A stretch of DNA of 64,000 bases, taken from positions 162,501 to 226,500 of the forward strand of contig NC_009408.2 in assembly GCF_000002875.2 (NCBI RefSeq), read 5' to 3'. Numbering within the stretch: the stretch's first letter is position 1; every line of letters begins with the position of its first letter. The notes under the pieces were generated by a model. It saw only the letters and a list, made by a program, of their open reading frames with translations, made no database searches and was not told the DNA's origin. Position numbers and translations under genes: made by a program. The DNA is from Leishmania infantum JPCM5 (Eukaryota > Euglenozoa > Kinetoplastea > Trypanosomatida > Trypanosomatidae). Positions 28,562-37,499 of the stretch are shown here, piece after piece.

Positions 28562-30946
28562 ATGCGCTCCCTCACGACAAGGCGGTGCGTGGCATTGGGG
28601 TTGCTTGGACTTCTGCTCGTCATATGCCTGAGACATGAGCCGGCAGGCGTGACGGCACTGGTCGCTACGAGCACCCGTCACACCGCCTTATACAAGGACC
28701 TCGGCGTGGCGGCTGGAGCCAGCAAGGAGGAAATCAAGAAGGCCTTCCGTGCATTCACCCGCCAGCACCACCCCGACCTGAAGGAAACCTTCCAGGAGAA
28801 GGAGGATGCCAAGGCAGCCATGGCGAAGGTGCTGCGTGCCTACGAGGTGCTGTCGGACGACAAGAAGAAGTCCGCGTACGACGAGTCGGGCATAATCCCT
28901 GGCGAGGCCCCAAACTTGGAGGAGATGACGGCCAACGAGCTCTTCGAGTACTACCACCAGTCTTCGCCCATCTTCTCGAAGTCGCCGACGCTGAAGAGCC
29001 TGACGCAGCTGCGTCGTCTGCAAGAGTTCCGCGGTGGTCGTGTCTTTTTGATTCAGGTCTACGACGATACCCAATGCAAAAACTGCCGTTACTACAGCGC
29101 CGCGTGGGAGATGCTGTACCAGTCCAGTCTGGTGGAGGCTGGCGTGCTGGAGATGTATCGCATTGATGCCCTAAGTGAGGAGGGCAGTCCACTGCTCGCC
29201 CACCTCGGCATCCGTTACCGTAAAGAGCCATATGTGCTCGCCATCGTGGACGGCGAAGCCTGGACGCTTTATAGCATTGCGGAGGCCATGAAGCAGCGCA
29301 ACCACAACCGCGCCTTCCACAGCCTGCTTGAGTTCGTGATGTCTTTCTTCTACGACGTCTTTCAGCAAACGAGGTCACTGGAGGTAACGCAGCTGGAGGA
29401 CATCCTCACGTTCCTGCGTGCCCCGCGGTCCGTCAAGCAGCCGCTGCGTGCGCTGCTGCCCACGATCAACGCCGAGTCGATTCCGGTGGCGCTGCAGATG
29501 CGCTACAACCAGGTCGAAGTCCGCAGTGTGCCGCGCGAATTTCTGCTCGAGTTCGTGGAGGAGTACTGCGAGATGGAGATCGGCGTGAAAGACCGCTTCG
29601 GCGAGAGCGTCCCGATGGCGGAGTTCATTGTTGTGTCGACGGAGGCGTTGCCTATGCCGCCCAAGGACGTGACCGAAACCAGCGACACGGCAGCGTTGGA
29701 GGCGGAAACCGAGGCGTCGACACCGCAGAAGAGCTGCCGCCTTGTGCACATCGGCGCTGCGGTGGCGCTCACCTACAGGAAAGCCTCAAGGTTTATGGAA
29801 GACCACCTGCCGGAGCGGCACGTGGGCATGAAGGGCCTCCGCTACGCCGGCGCGACGGACTTCCTGCAGGTGTGCCGTGACAACTGCGTGGTTTGGATGC
29901 GCGAAGACTGCGCGGAGGCCCCAGACGCACACGTGGCGGCCCTCATGGCAAACGACTACCTCTCCTTCAAGACCGGCTACTGGTGCATGGAGGAGGAACG
30001 CAGGCTGGCCGAGGTTCTGAGCAAGGCCGGTGTGTGGACGGCGACGTCCAAGAGCATGGCCGCGTCTCCCTCAGCTCTCGTCGCCTTCGTCGGCGGCAAC
30101 GACAGCGTCACCTACCAGCTCGTGTCCCTGCAAGCCAAAGCGCCAGAGGAGCTCACAGCGCAGGACATATACACCGCCCTGTCGACGCTGGTGGGCAACG
30201 CCGAGGAATCCGAGGACGGCAGTGAGGCGGCCAGGGTCGCGGCGCCGATCCCGTCGCACCTCCCGCAGCCCGTCGCCAGCCTCCTCGCCACAGACGGTTT
30301 CCCGATCTCCCGCAAGCAGCGTCTCTACATACAGGCCATGACCATCTATACCTTTGCAGCCCCGCTGGTGTCCAACTCGTGGCCGTTCTTCATGATGTAC
30401 CTAGTCCACCGCTTCGTCCTGAACCGCAACAAGCCAGAGGCCGAAGAGGAGGCAAGGAAGAAGCGCGAGGAGTCTGCCGCCGCCGCCGCCAACGGTGTCT
30501 CGAGCGCGAATGAGGCATCCGCAGCGCCGGTGCGTCGTCGCATCCGCAAACCGCAGCCGCGGGTCGGCCCGTACAATCCGCGCGACATGAAGTGGGCCAA
30601 GGAGGAGAAGGGCTTCCTGCTCTTACTCGTGGAGGACGGCTTGGCAGCCGGGGCTCTGCCGCTCCCCCGTCTTGCCTTGGACGAGCCCTTCACCGTGCGC
30701 GTCCTCGGCACCGGACAGGGCAAGTGGCGCCAGTGGATCCTCGAGCACAAGCCGGCCGCTCCGGAAGGTGCGGCGGAGAAGCTTCCAGAGGCGGAGCGCC
30801 AGATCTCCCTCATGGCCATCCGCAAGACTCGCATGAAGGCCCTTGTCAAGTCGGACGCGCAGACGATCGATGCCTTTCTGCGTGACCTCCTCGACGGTAC
30901 AAAGAACCCGAGCGAGGAGCTGCCGTCGTGGGCGTATGACGAGTAG
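28562..30946 (+). CDS. Secretory-pathway J-domain protein with thioredoxin-like domain and membrane span, 794 aa
   Basis: A hydrophobic N-terminal segment (about residues 9-22, LGLLGLLLVICL) looks like a signal peptide or anchor. It is followed by a complete J domain (about 42-108) with the HPD triad at 70-72, the element that stimulates Hsp70 ATPase. A thioredoxin-like domain follows with FLIQVYDDTQCKNC. Its CKNC at 172-175 occupies the redox CxxC position, though the residues between the cysteines differ from the usual GH or GP. Later segments suggest further thioredoxin-fold repeats. A likely transmembrane segment lies at about 593-618 (FAAPLVSNSWPFFMMYLV), followed by a basic, charged stretch and a C-terminal domain. 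The arrangement matches DNAJC16/DNAJC10-like ER proteins, DNAJC16 being closest in having a membrane span. It probably works with BiP in folding or membrane quality control. Confidence 0.8.
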   Translation: MRSLTTRRCVALGLLGLLLVICLRHEPAGVTALVATSTRHTALYKDLGVAAGASKEEIKKAFRAFTRQHHPDLKETFQEKEDAKAAMAKVLRAYEVLSDDKKKSAYDESGIIPGEAPNLEEMTANELFEYYHQSSPIFSKSPTLKSLTQLRRLQEFRGGRVFLIQVYDDTQCKNCRYYSAAWEMLYQSSLVEAGVLEMYRIDALSEEGSPLLAHLGIRYRKEPYVLAIVDGEAWTLYSIAEAMKQRNHNRAFHSLLEFVMSFFYDVFQQTRSLEVTQLEDILTFLRAPRSVKQPLRALLPTINAESIPVALQMRYNQVEVRSVPREFLLEFVEEYCEMEIGVKDRFGESVPMAEFIVVSTEALPMPPKDVTETSDTAALEAETEASTPQKSCRLVHIGAAVALTYRKASRFMEDHLPERHVGMKGLRYAGATDFLQVCRDNCVVWMREDCAEAPDAHVAALMANDYLSFKTGYWCMEEERRLAEVLSKAGVWTATSKSMAASPSALVAFVGGNDSVTYQLVSLQAKAPEELTAQDIYTALSTLVGNAEESEDGSEAARVAAPIPSHLPQPVASLLATDGFPISRKQRLYIQAMTIYTFAAPLVSNSWPFFMMYLVHRFVLNRNKPEAEEEARKKREESAAAAANGVSSANEASAAPVRRRIRKPQPRVGPYNPRDMKWAKEEKGFLLLLVEDGLAAGALPLPRLALDEPFTVRVLGTGQGKWRQWILEHKPAAPEGAAEKLPEAERQISLMAIRKTRMKALVKSDAQTIDAFLRDLLDGTKNPSEELPSWAYDE

Positions 30947-32955
30947 TCGTGTGTGATTGTTCCTTGCTGTTGTGTGGTCGAGGGAGACCAGAGAAGGGAA
31001 GTGGGCAAGCGGGCAGGCGGCCGCCTGGGCAATCGCTGGCCGTCTCCTTGACTCGCAGGTGTGGGGAAAAAACGCGTAGATCTCCTCTTTGTGTGCCCCC
31101 TCTTCCTGTGTCCTCGCTCTCCACACGCTTTTTTTTGGGGGGGCATCTCCATTGTGGTCGTGAGCTGCGCCTGAATGCTTATCTGTCGGTGCGTTATGGC
31201 GTGTGGGTGCGGGCCTGTGTGTCTCTTGGAGCTGGTGCTGCATTCTTTTTTGTGTCAGTTTTTCCGAGGGCGCCGCTTCCCTTTCCTTTCGTTGAACTCG
31301 TGTCGTTTTCGGCACGCCGAGATGGTTAATGATGTGCTTCCCTGCTCTTCCTCTGTTAATCCTCGTGTGCCGTGTACTCACGTCCTCCCCACCGCCACGC
31401 AGGGAAACAACCGTTAAAGACGGATTCAAGGCGTCCCTCTTTTCCAACGTGTGCCAATTCACTCCCATCGAAGGTGAGGCCAAACGCCACGCTGACCTCC
31501 GCCCCCCCCCCCTCCCCGGCACACACACAAGCACACGCACACCACCCCTGCCACAGACCCCCATGACGCGTGGTGCGAAGCATGCCGTAGACACACGCGT
31601 TGCAACAATGTGCGCCGGCTCAGTCACCGGAGCACGGCCCCTGCCCCAAACCCTACGCACCCACGCTCTGCAGGTGGCCTCAGAGCGGCTCCCCCACCAT
31701 GCCGGCCGCCACCTGGCGCGTCGCTTGGGGTGGGATACGCTCGAGCCACGCTGACGCCTTGGGCATCATGTGTATGGTGCAAGCGTGTTCAGTGTCGTAG
31801 GACTCTCCGGCGTCACGCCATCCAGGACCTGACGGTCAACATCAGCAGCGATAAACCGCTCTCACTCTCCCTCCCCCCCCACCCCCTCCTGCGTCGTAGG
31901 CACCTGACGCTGTCACCACCAGAGGTGGCTCAGCATTTGGCAGGGAGAGAGGAAGGCTGCTCGGCTTCCTCCCGCACAGAGAATGGGGGGGAGGAGGGGG
32001 TTATGGGCCCTGTGATACCGCGTACGGTGTGAAGTGTGATATGTGTGTGTGTTTGTGTGTGTGTGTGCCGCGCGAGGCAGCGAATGCCGGAGCAGCGGGC
32101 ACTGCCATCGGTATGGGTGAAGGATGAGTCTGCGGAGTTGTGTTTAAGTGTGTTATGTTCAGCCATGAGCCCCTCCCCTCTCTTTTTTTGTTTTGTGGAG
32201 AGGGCCTCTTGTTGTGAAGCCGATGCATGCACATGTGGTAAAGATACAAAGACGGAGCACTGACCACATCCGCGAAGGTGGTGTGCATCCCCACCCGAAC
32301 AACGAAGGACAACAGAAAGGCATCAGAGCGTAAGCATCGGTGTGCCTGTGTGTGTGTGTGTGTGTGTCTCGGACAGACAAGGGAGCCCCTCTCCGTCGTG
32401 GGAAACCTCCACGTGGGCGAATCCACCTTACGCTGCCGCCCCGGCCTCCCCACTCCACTCCCATCCTCCTCCTCCCCCACTGACGCGTCTTCTCTTGGCA
32501 TGGCGGCGGTGGGTGGGAAAACAAAAACAGAATGGCAGAAAGGTTCAGCGCGGACCTTTTTGAGGAGGAGGGGGGTGGCTGCTGCCACAGATGGAGCGCA
32601 CGCTCACGCACACACACACACACAGACACAAACATATGTCTGTGTCCTGTCGAGCAACGAAATCGGCGTCTGCTTGCGCCTTCGACATGCCCATGTAGTC
32701 TACGGTGCTTGTTGTGTATGCCCCATCGCATCCCTCTCCCTATTGCCCACTTGTTCTCCTCTACTCTTATTTGGGCCCATGCGCATGCACGCGCAGATAC
32801 GCGTACACCGATACGCACACGCCCGCACCTCCAACGCCCACTTGGCTGGCTCATTCCGCCTTGCCAGCGACCTCCATACGCCGCACGACCGCGTCAGGTA
32901 CTCATAGAGACTCATACACGCACGCACACATAGAGGCTCACAGGTCCATCTTCGC
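30947..32955 (+). other. 2-kb intergenic spacer
   Basis: Contains a T8-G8 junction near 31131-31143, C runs near 31502-31512 and 31869-31878, TG repeats near 32041-32067 and 32346-32368, and CA repeats near 32610-32624. A different, non-repetitive GC-rich block lies at about 31600-31930 (separate entry). No gene is seen. Confidence 0.55.
31600..31930 (+). repeat. Candidate SIDER-type degenerate retroposon in a 3' UTR
   Basis: A block of non-repetitive, GC-rich, non-coding sequence stands out from its low-complexity surroundings. It has the size range and 3' UTR position typical of SIDER elements, the short extinct retroposons of Leishmania. Its GCCGGCCGCCACCTGGCG stretch near 31699-31716 resembles, from memory, their shared signature. 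I cannot align it here, so this is a weak call. Confidence 0.25.
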
Positions 32956-33639
32956 ATGGAGCCCTATGCATCGCCGGCGGCGGTGCCACCGCCTCATGTC
33001 GTGTATGATGCACTGAGTAAGGCGCAGAAGGCGGCACCGCAACTGAGGCCGATTCCCGCCTTCGAAGTGTATAAGGTAGCGCGGGAAGAGGAGCTGGCCG
33101 CCTACCGTATGCTGTGTCGCGTACTTTTCATGCATCACGGCACCCCACTTCCCAAGGCGCAGCAGCGCATCCTCGATGACATGGGCGAAGAGCTGTGTAT
33201 TGGGCAAACGCGGCAGGGACTGGAGAAAGAAATGGCGGAGCAGGACAAGGTGCTGCAAGGCATTCGCAAATCCGGCGTGCTGCGGCGCCGCGGCGACTTC
33301 ACCGATGGTGTGGAAGAGATGACCGTGGAAGACTACCTCACCGAGGCTCCGAAGGACGACGGCAACGGCCTCTACACGCCCACCCCCAAGGCGCGTCGCG
33401 TTGACGGGGCAGACCCCGGCGCCACACGAGCAACAGTCATCGCTGCCGCCGCCGGTTTGGGCGCCAAGCGCAAAGGTAACGTGCACGCCGTTGTGTCGAA
33501 GCTGGCGAAGGAGGTTGAGACTGCCGGCAAGAGCCTGCTGTATGCGAGCAGCGCCCAGGAAGAGCAGCAGCTTATCCAAGTCCTTCAGCAAAAACGTGAG
33601 TTGCTGGTGGCGCTGAGAGAGGAGCTGACAGAGGCGTAG
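32956..33639 (+). CDS. Small ENT-domain-like protein, 227 aa
   Basis: Residues about 35-100 read EELAAYRMLCRVLFMHHG, then QQRILDDMGEELCIG and a Lys/Arg-bearing helix ending in IRKSGVL. The order (tyrosine-containing helix, pause, Leu-rich helix, short hydrophobic turn, charged helix) resembles the ENT (EMSY N-terminal) domain, an all-helical dimerisation module found in chromatin proteins. The C-terminal part has a coiled-coil-like end (EEQQLIQVLQQKRELLVALREEL). A short basic motif (KARRVDG) and an Ala/Gly-rich linker lie between. If the ENT reading is right, the protein may be a chromatin-complex subunit. The alternative is simply an unrecognised helical protein. The start ATG at 32956 is the first in frame and sits just after the CA-repeat-rich flank. 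Confidence 0.65.
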   Translation: MEPYASPAAVPPPHVVYDALSKAQKAAPQLRPIPAFEVYKVAREEELAAYRMLCRVLFMHHGTPLPKAQQRILDDMGEELCIGQTRQGLEKEMAEQDKVLQGIRKSGVLRRRGDFTDGVEEMTVEDYLTEAPKDDGNGLYTPTPKARRVDGADPGATRATVIAAAAGLGAKRKGNVHAVVSKLAKEVETAGKSLLYASSAQEEQQLIQVLQQKRELLVALREELTEA

Positions 33640-34162
33640 AAGGGCCAGGGCGAGCACGAAAAAAAAAGGAAACTTACACAGTCACACACACACGCATGCG
33701 CGCGCGGCTGCTAAACAAATGGCGAAGCTGCGACGGAGGTGCAGGTTCGCTGTGCGTGATGGTGCGCGCATGTGTCTGCGCGGTGCCTGATAACGGCTCA
33801 TTCGCAGTGCTCAGGGTGCTGTGCTGCTGCAGTGGTGTCCTCCTTCTGCCCCACGTTCTCTATTTTTTTCGCATCCTTCAATGCTGGTCAGCCTCCTTTT
33901 GACTTGCACACACACACACACGCACACGCGGAGAACGGCAGAACGAAGCACGCAGAGGCGCGGTGTAGTGTGTGAGGAGGAGGCCCAGATGTAGGGCTCA
34001 AAGGGCAACAGCGATCGACAGAGGTGCTGCCGCGGGATAACAAGCGCATGCCGCTTCAGGCCGAAAAGAAGATAACTGGAGATCAGACGGACGCTGCAAA
34101 CAAGCGAAGAGCCACTGCGAGAAGGAACTTTGTGTAGGCGTAAGGAGTGGGTGAACGGATGG

Positions 34163-34186
34163 CACACACACACACACACACACACA
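34163..34186 (+). repeat. CA-dinucleotide microsatellite
   Basis: Uninterrupted CA alternation over 24 bases, 530 bases upstream of the first TRM13-like gene. Confidence 0.85.
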
Positions 34187-34712
34187 AACCTTCTCTCTTC
34201 GATGCCCACGCACCGCCGTGTGCCCCCACCCACCTCACCCCCACCCCTTCTTGCTCTGGCCCTCTCTCGCGCTGGTCACCCATCTCTCACAAACAGCACT
34301 GCTTTGCACCCGAGACACGCGGATACGCATACGCGGCAAGCGTGGGAAGGAGAGATGATCGCATGTTGTGATGCTCTCTGTACTTGAGCTCCTGCGCGGG
34401 TGCCCACGTACCTGTACATAGCACGCACCTCCATCACTCTCACTTCCATGCTTTGCCCCACCCCGCCCCATCACCATCGCCACCGCGTACCGCACGCGCA
34501 GCCGTGCCTACTCTCTTCCCCTCCGCCCCTCTCGGTTGTTTCCCCCTTTTTTCCTTGCCTGGTTGTGCGTTGTCGCCGTGAAGTGGGATGATCATCGCCC
34601 TCCCAGCAGTACGCACAAGCACCCGACTCGTTAGCGCACCCGTGAGCCGTTGCGTCTCGGCATTCCTGCTGTGCTCCGTTTTGCTTTTCACCCGCCGTTC
34701 CCTTTTGGCGTA

Positions 34713-34714
34713 AG
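34713..34714 (+). promoter_or_regulatory. Candidate spliced-leader acceptor AG for the first TRM13-like gene
   Basis: The stretch GCTTTTCACCCGCCGTTCCC at about 34683-34702 precedes the AG at 34713-34714. The gene's ATG at 34720 follows six bases later, with a second ATG at 34716 in another frame. Confidence 0.4.
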
Positions 34715-34719
34715 CATGG

Positions 34720-36408
34720 ATGTGGCGCCCGTGTAAGCGGCTGCGGCGTTGCAGCGCATACGTCGCCGCACCGTCGACGGCTGCCGCGGCAGCCCTCGGT
34801 ACGCCTCAACGGCACTGTGCGGAAACGACAGGCAAGGCTCAGTACGCCTCGAACTCAGAGCATCATGGTCTGGCCGCCTCAGCCACACTGCCGACGGCCA
34901 CGGCCCTGCGCCGTCGAAAGCTGCGGTGTTTGCGGGGCGCCTACCACGCAAGTCGTGCCGTGGCGCAACTCCTTCTGTCTCTTCTTCAGCCAGCGCGAAG
35001 CATCCTGGGCTACATGGACATGACGGACGCCATGAAGAACCTTGCCACCGCTCTGGAAGGTAGTCCGGTCTCGCTGGAGCATGAGGGGCCTCTACAAGAT
35101 GCACACCTGATCGCAATACGAGACCTCGCCACGAGCGCGACAGTCACAGACCTTCGCAGTCGATTATTGAACGGCTCTTTGTGTCCTCGAGGGGCCACAA
35201 GTCTCACAGCAGCACTCTGGAATAAGACGAGCGTGCGCGACTACCAAAAATGCCTTTTGGCAGCACGCCAAGCTCGTCTCGATGCCGGGCACTCCTTCAA
35301 CGGCTACGACCACCTCGCAGAGGCCGGGGCCGCCATGCGCAGCGCGATGTGCTCGGATGTGGCCGAGCCGAAAACCTGCGCCGAGTGGGCCCGCCTCATC
35401 GACCTCTACACCTCCTTCCTCCCTGATCGGTCCCACATCCACGAGCTGGAGAATCTGCCGCAGGAGATCGCCATTGGCGAGCTGCTCCGCGAGACCGTCG
35501 AGCGCGTGCGCAGGGCGGAGGATCACGCCGGCGGCGATGGCTTCGCGCTGGACTGCGTCGTCGACGTCGGCGGCGGCAACGGCTTCCTTGCGGCGCAGGT
35601 GGCGGAGCGCCTGCAGTGCGACAGCGTCGTCATCGACCCCTTCTTTCCGGCGCACTCCATCGACTGCTGCCCGCGGCTGTGGCCCGACACAGCGCACCGC
35701 GCACGGCCCGCCACGCGCCGGCAGCGCACACTGCACCGCACCGTGGCGCTGTTCCGCGACGTCCGCTGGTCGGACGCTGTGCCGGCAACGCCAGCACGCA
35801 CGGCCCTCATCGCGAAGCACCTGTGCGGCAGCGGCGTGGACGAGGTGCTGCGCCATCTGGAGGCGCAGGAGTCTCTGCCGCGCATCCTCGTTCTGGCGCC
35901 GTGTTGCTTTAACAAAATCACCGTTGATCGGTACTGCGACGCTGCCTACCTGAGGCAGGTCATGGGCATCGGCTCCGAAGAGGCCCTGGCGCGTGTGAAT
36001 CGGCTCACAGACTGGAACATGTCATGCTATCAGAGCACCCACGAGCGCATGTTGGCGCGGGTCGAGGCGGCTCGGCGAAGCTCAGCCACAAGTGGCAGGG
36101 GATGCGCCTGCGAGGTGCAGATAGCTATGGAAGCCTCTGCGTCGCAAGCGCTCCCCGCCGTTGACGGCAGCTCTGCCGCCACTGCTCCGCTGTTCTGCTA
36201 CCAGCGCCGAAGCGGTCCTCGCTCCATCGCAAACAGTATCACGTGTACCCATGACTTTGCGCTGCTGGTCGAGGCCCTTCTCAACTACGGGCGAATGCAG
36301 TGGCTGCAGCAGCGCCACTACGACGTGCATCTGGTGCAGTATGTGCCCGATGTGGTGACGCCGAAAAACAAGTGTTGGCTCGCGATTCGACAAGCGCACA
36401 CGAGTTGA
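34720..36408 (+). CDS. TRM13: TRM13-like tRNA 2'-O-methyltransferase, copy 1, 562 aa
   Basis: Rossmann-type S-adenosylmethionine methyltransferase. Motif I is VVDVGGGNGFL (about residues 280-290). The KHLCGSGVDEVLR motif (about 366-378) and the following LAPCCF, then NRLTDWNMS, match the HLCG...CC...W order of the TRM13 family. The C-terminal YVPDVVTPKN also fits. In yeast and human, TRM13 methylates the 2'-O of nucleotide 4 in some tRNAs (His, Pro, Gly). The CCCH and CHHC zinc fingers at the N-terminus of the fungal and animal enzymes are not visible here; the first 220 residues are Ala/Arg-rich with an otherwise unfamiliar sequence. Residues 222-395 are encoded by DNA identical to the next gene. 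The start at 34720 is tentative; an in-frame ATG at 35011 is a possible alternative. Confidence 0.75.
   Translation: MWRPCKRLRRCSAYVAAPSTAAAAALGTPQRHCAETTGKAQYASNSEHHGLAASATLPTATALRRRKLRCLRGAYHASRAVAQLLLSLLQPARSILGYMDMTDAMKNLATALEGSPVSLEHEGPLQDAHLIAIRDLATSATVTDLRSRLLNGSLCPRGATSLTAALWNKTSVRDYQKCLLAARQARLDAGHSFNGYDHLAEAGAAMRSAMCSDVAEPKTCAEWARLIDLYTSFLPDRSHIHELENLPQEIAIGELLRETVERVRRAEDHAGGDGFALDCVVDVGGGNGFLAAQVAERLQCDSVVIDPFFPAHSIDCCPRLWPDTAHRARPATRRQRTLHRTVALFRDVRWSDAVPATPARTALIAKHLCGSGVDEVLRHLEAQESLPRILVLAPCCFNKITVDRYCDAAYLRQVMGIGSEEALARVNRLTDWNMSCYQSTHERMLARVEAARRSSATSGRGCACEVQIAMEASASQALPAVDGSSAATAPLFCYQRRSGPRSIANSITCTHDFALLVEALLNYGRMQWLQQRHYDVHLVQYVPDVVTPKNKCWLAIRQAHTS
35383..35903 (+). repeat. 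521-bp perfect direct repeat, copy 1 (methyltransferase core)
   Basis: Base-by-base reading shows this block identical to 38157-38677, in the same reading frame. Immediately outside, the two genes differ strongly. The offset is 2774 bases. Confidence 0.95.
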
Positions 36409-37499
36409 ATGCTGGAATCGATCGTGCCCCTGCACGTCTTGTCTGTCTCTCTCTCTCTCTGGCGACACGCGGATAACACCTTTGTATCCGTGCCGCAAGG
36501 CCCATCAAGGCCGGTGCCGCTGTTTGTGTCTCCCAGTGTAGCCCCGCTCACACGTAGGCGCCTGCGCCTACATAGATGCCGGCAGCGCACGACGAGCTTC
36601 CGCGCACGCACTTCGGTCGTAAAGATCACCTTCCACCCACACACACAAAAAAAAAAGCAACTTTCGGGTGTGCGCCTAGAAAGGGGACGGTACAGAACCA
36701 AGGTGTAGGTCGATAGCGGCTACACGAAGGGGTGTGGAACGATACACCGAGGGAGACCCCCTGCACAGCTGTTATGGTAGACGCCCCGCCATGCCTCTGA
36801 GGGCGGGTAAAGAAGTATCGTAGTGTGTGGAAGGCGAGTATGCCTCAACGACAACTGTCGCATCGACCTCCGGTATGGCGTGACGCCGAGGACCGCCCGA
36901 GACACGACCCCGGCACTTCAAAGAGAAAACAGCCCCCGCATTTGAGGAGGACGTCCGTGTGACGGTGTGTACGTCAACGTCATGCGCAGACGCGCACGCA
37001 CATGTAAGGCCCATCACTTCCTCGCCACTTCTCTCTCTCTCCCCCCGTACTCCTCGCTCTCCCTTCCACGTCGGACTGCATCGCGTACGCGCGCTTACGC
37101 TACGTTTTCTTTGCTCGGTTTGCGCGTGTGTGTAACGCGTGTGTGTTGGGTGTATACCTTACTCGCGTTTTCTGCCGTTGGGCGTGCGCTGCATGGCAAC
37201 GGAACGGCGGTCCTTGTCCGACAAAACAACTGCTCAAGCATCTGCATGTGGCGGCACATGCGCGTCATTGAAAAGACAAGCATCCTTCACAGGATTCCTT
37301 TCTGTGAAGTATATCAGGAACGTCAAAACAGATATAAGCAGAAGTTTGAACGTGTCAGGGCAGCAGCGGCTGCAACTGTGCCGACGGAAGACTACAGCAG
37401 CAGCGGCTTGGTGGCCGAAGTGTGGCGACCACGGAATGGGTAGTCGCCTGCTCTTACCCTCCAACAACAGCAGCACCATCTGCAGCTGCAGCGGTGGCT
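36409..37499 (+). other. Intergenic between the two methyltransferase genes
   Basis: CT repeats at about 36448-36460, CA then an A-run at about 36641-36657, a non-repetitive block at about 36710-36960, and a C/T-rich block at about 37018-37110. No gene is supported. An in-frame GTG lies upstream of the next ATG but is not a plausible eukaryotic start. Confidence 0.55.

Larger units (their letters stand above)
33640..34719 (+). other. Intergenic spacer
   Basis: Holds an A-run after the stop (about 33660-33668), CA repeats at about 33905-33928 and 34163-34186, and a C/T-rich 5' flank from about 34430 that leads to the AG at 34713. No gene is seen. Confidence 0.55.

Noticed and set aside
36710..36960. 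Non-repetitive block between the TRM13-like genes considered as a non-coding RNA gene
   Set aside because: No polymerase III boxes, snoRNA C/D boxes or tRNA-like arms that I could recognise.
37422..37499. 26-codon upstream extension of the second TRM13-like gene
   Set aside because: It would need a GTG start. The first ATG is at 37500.
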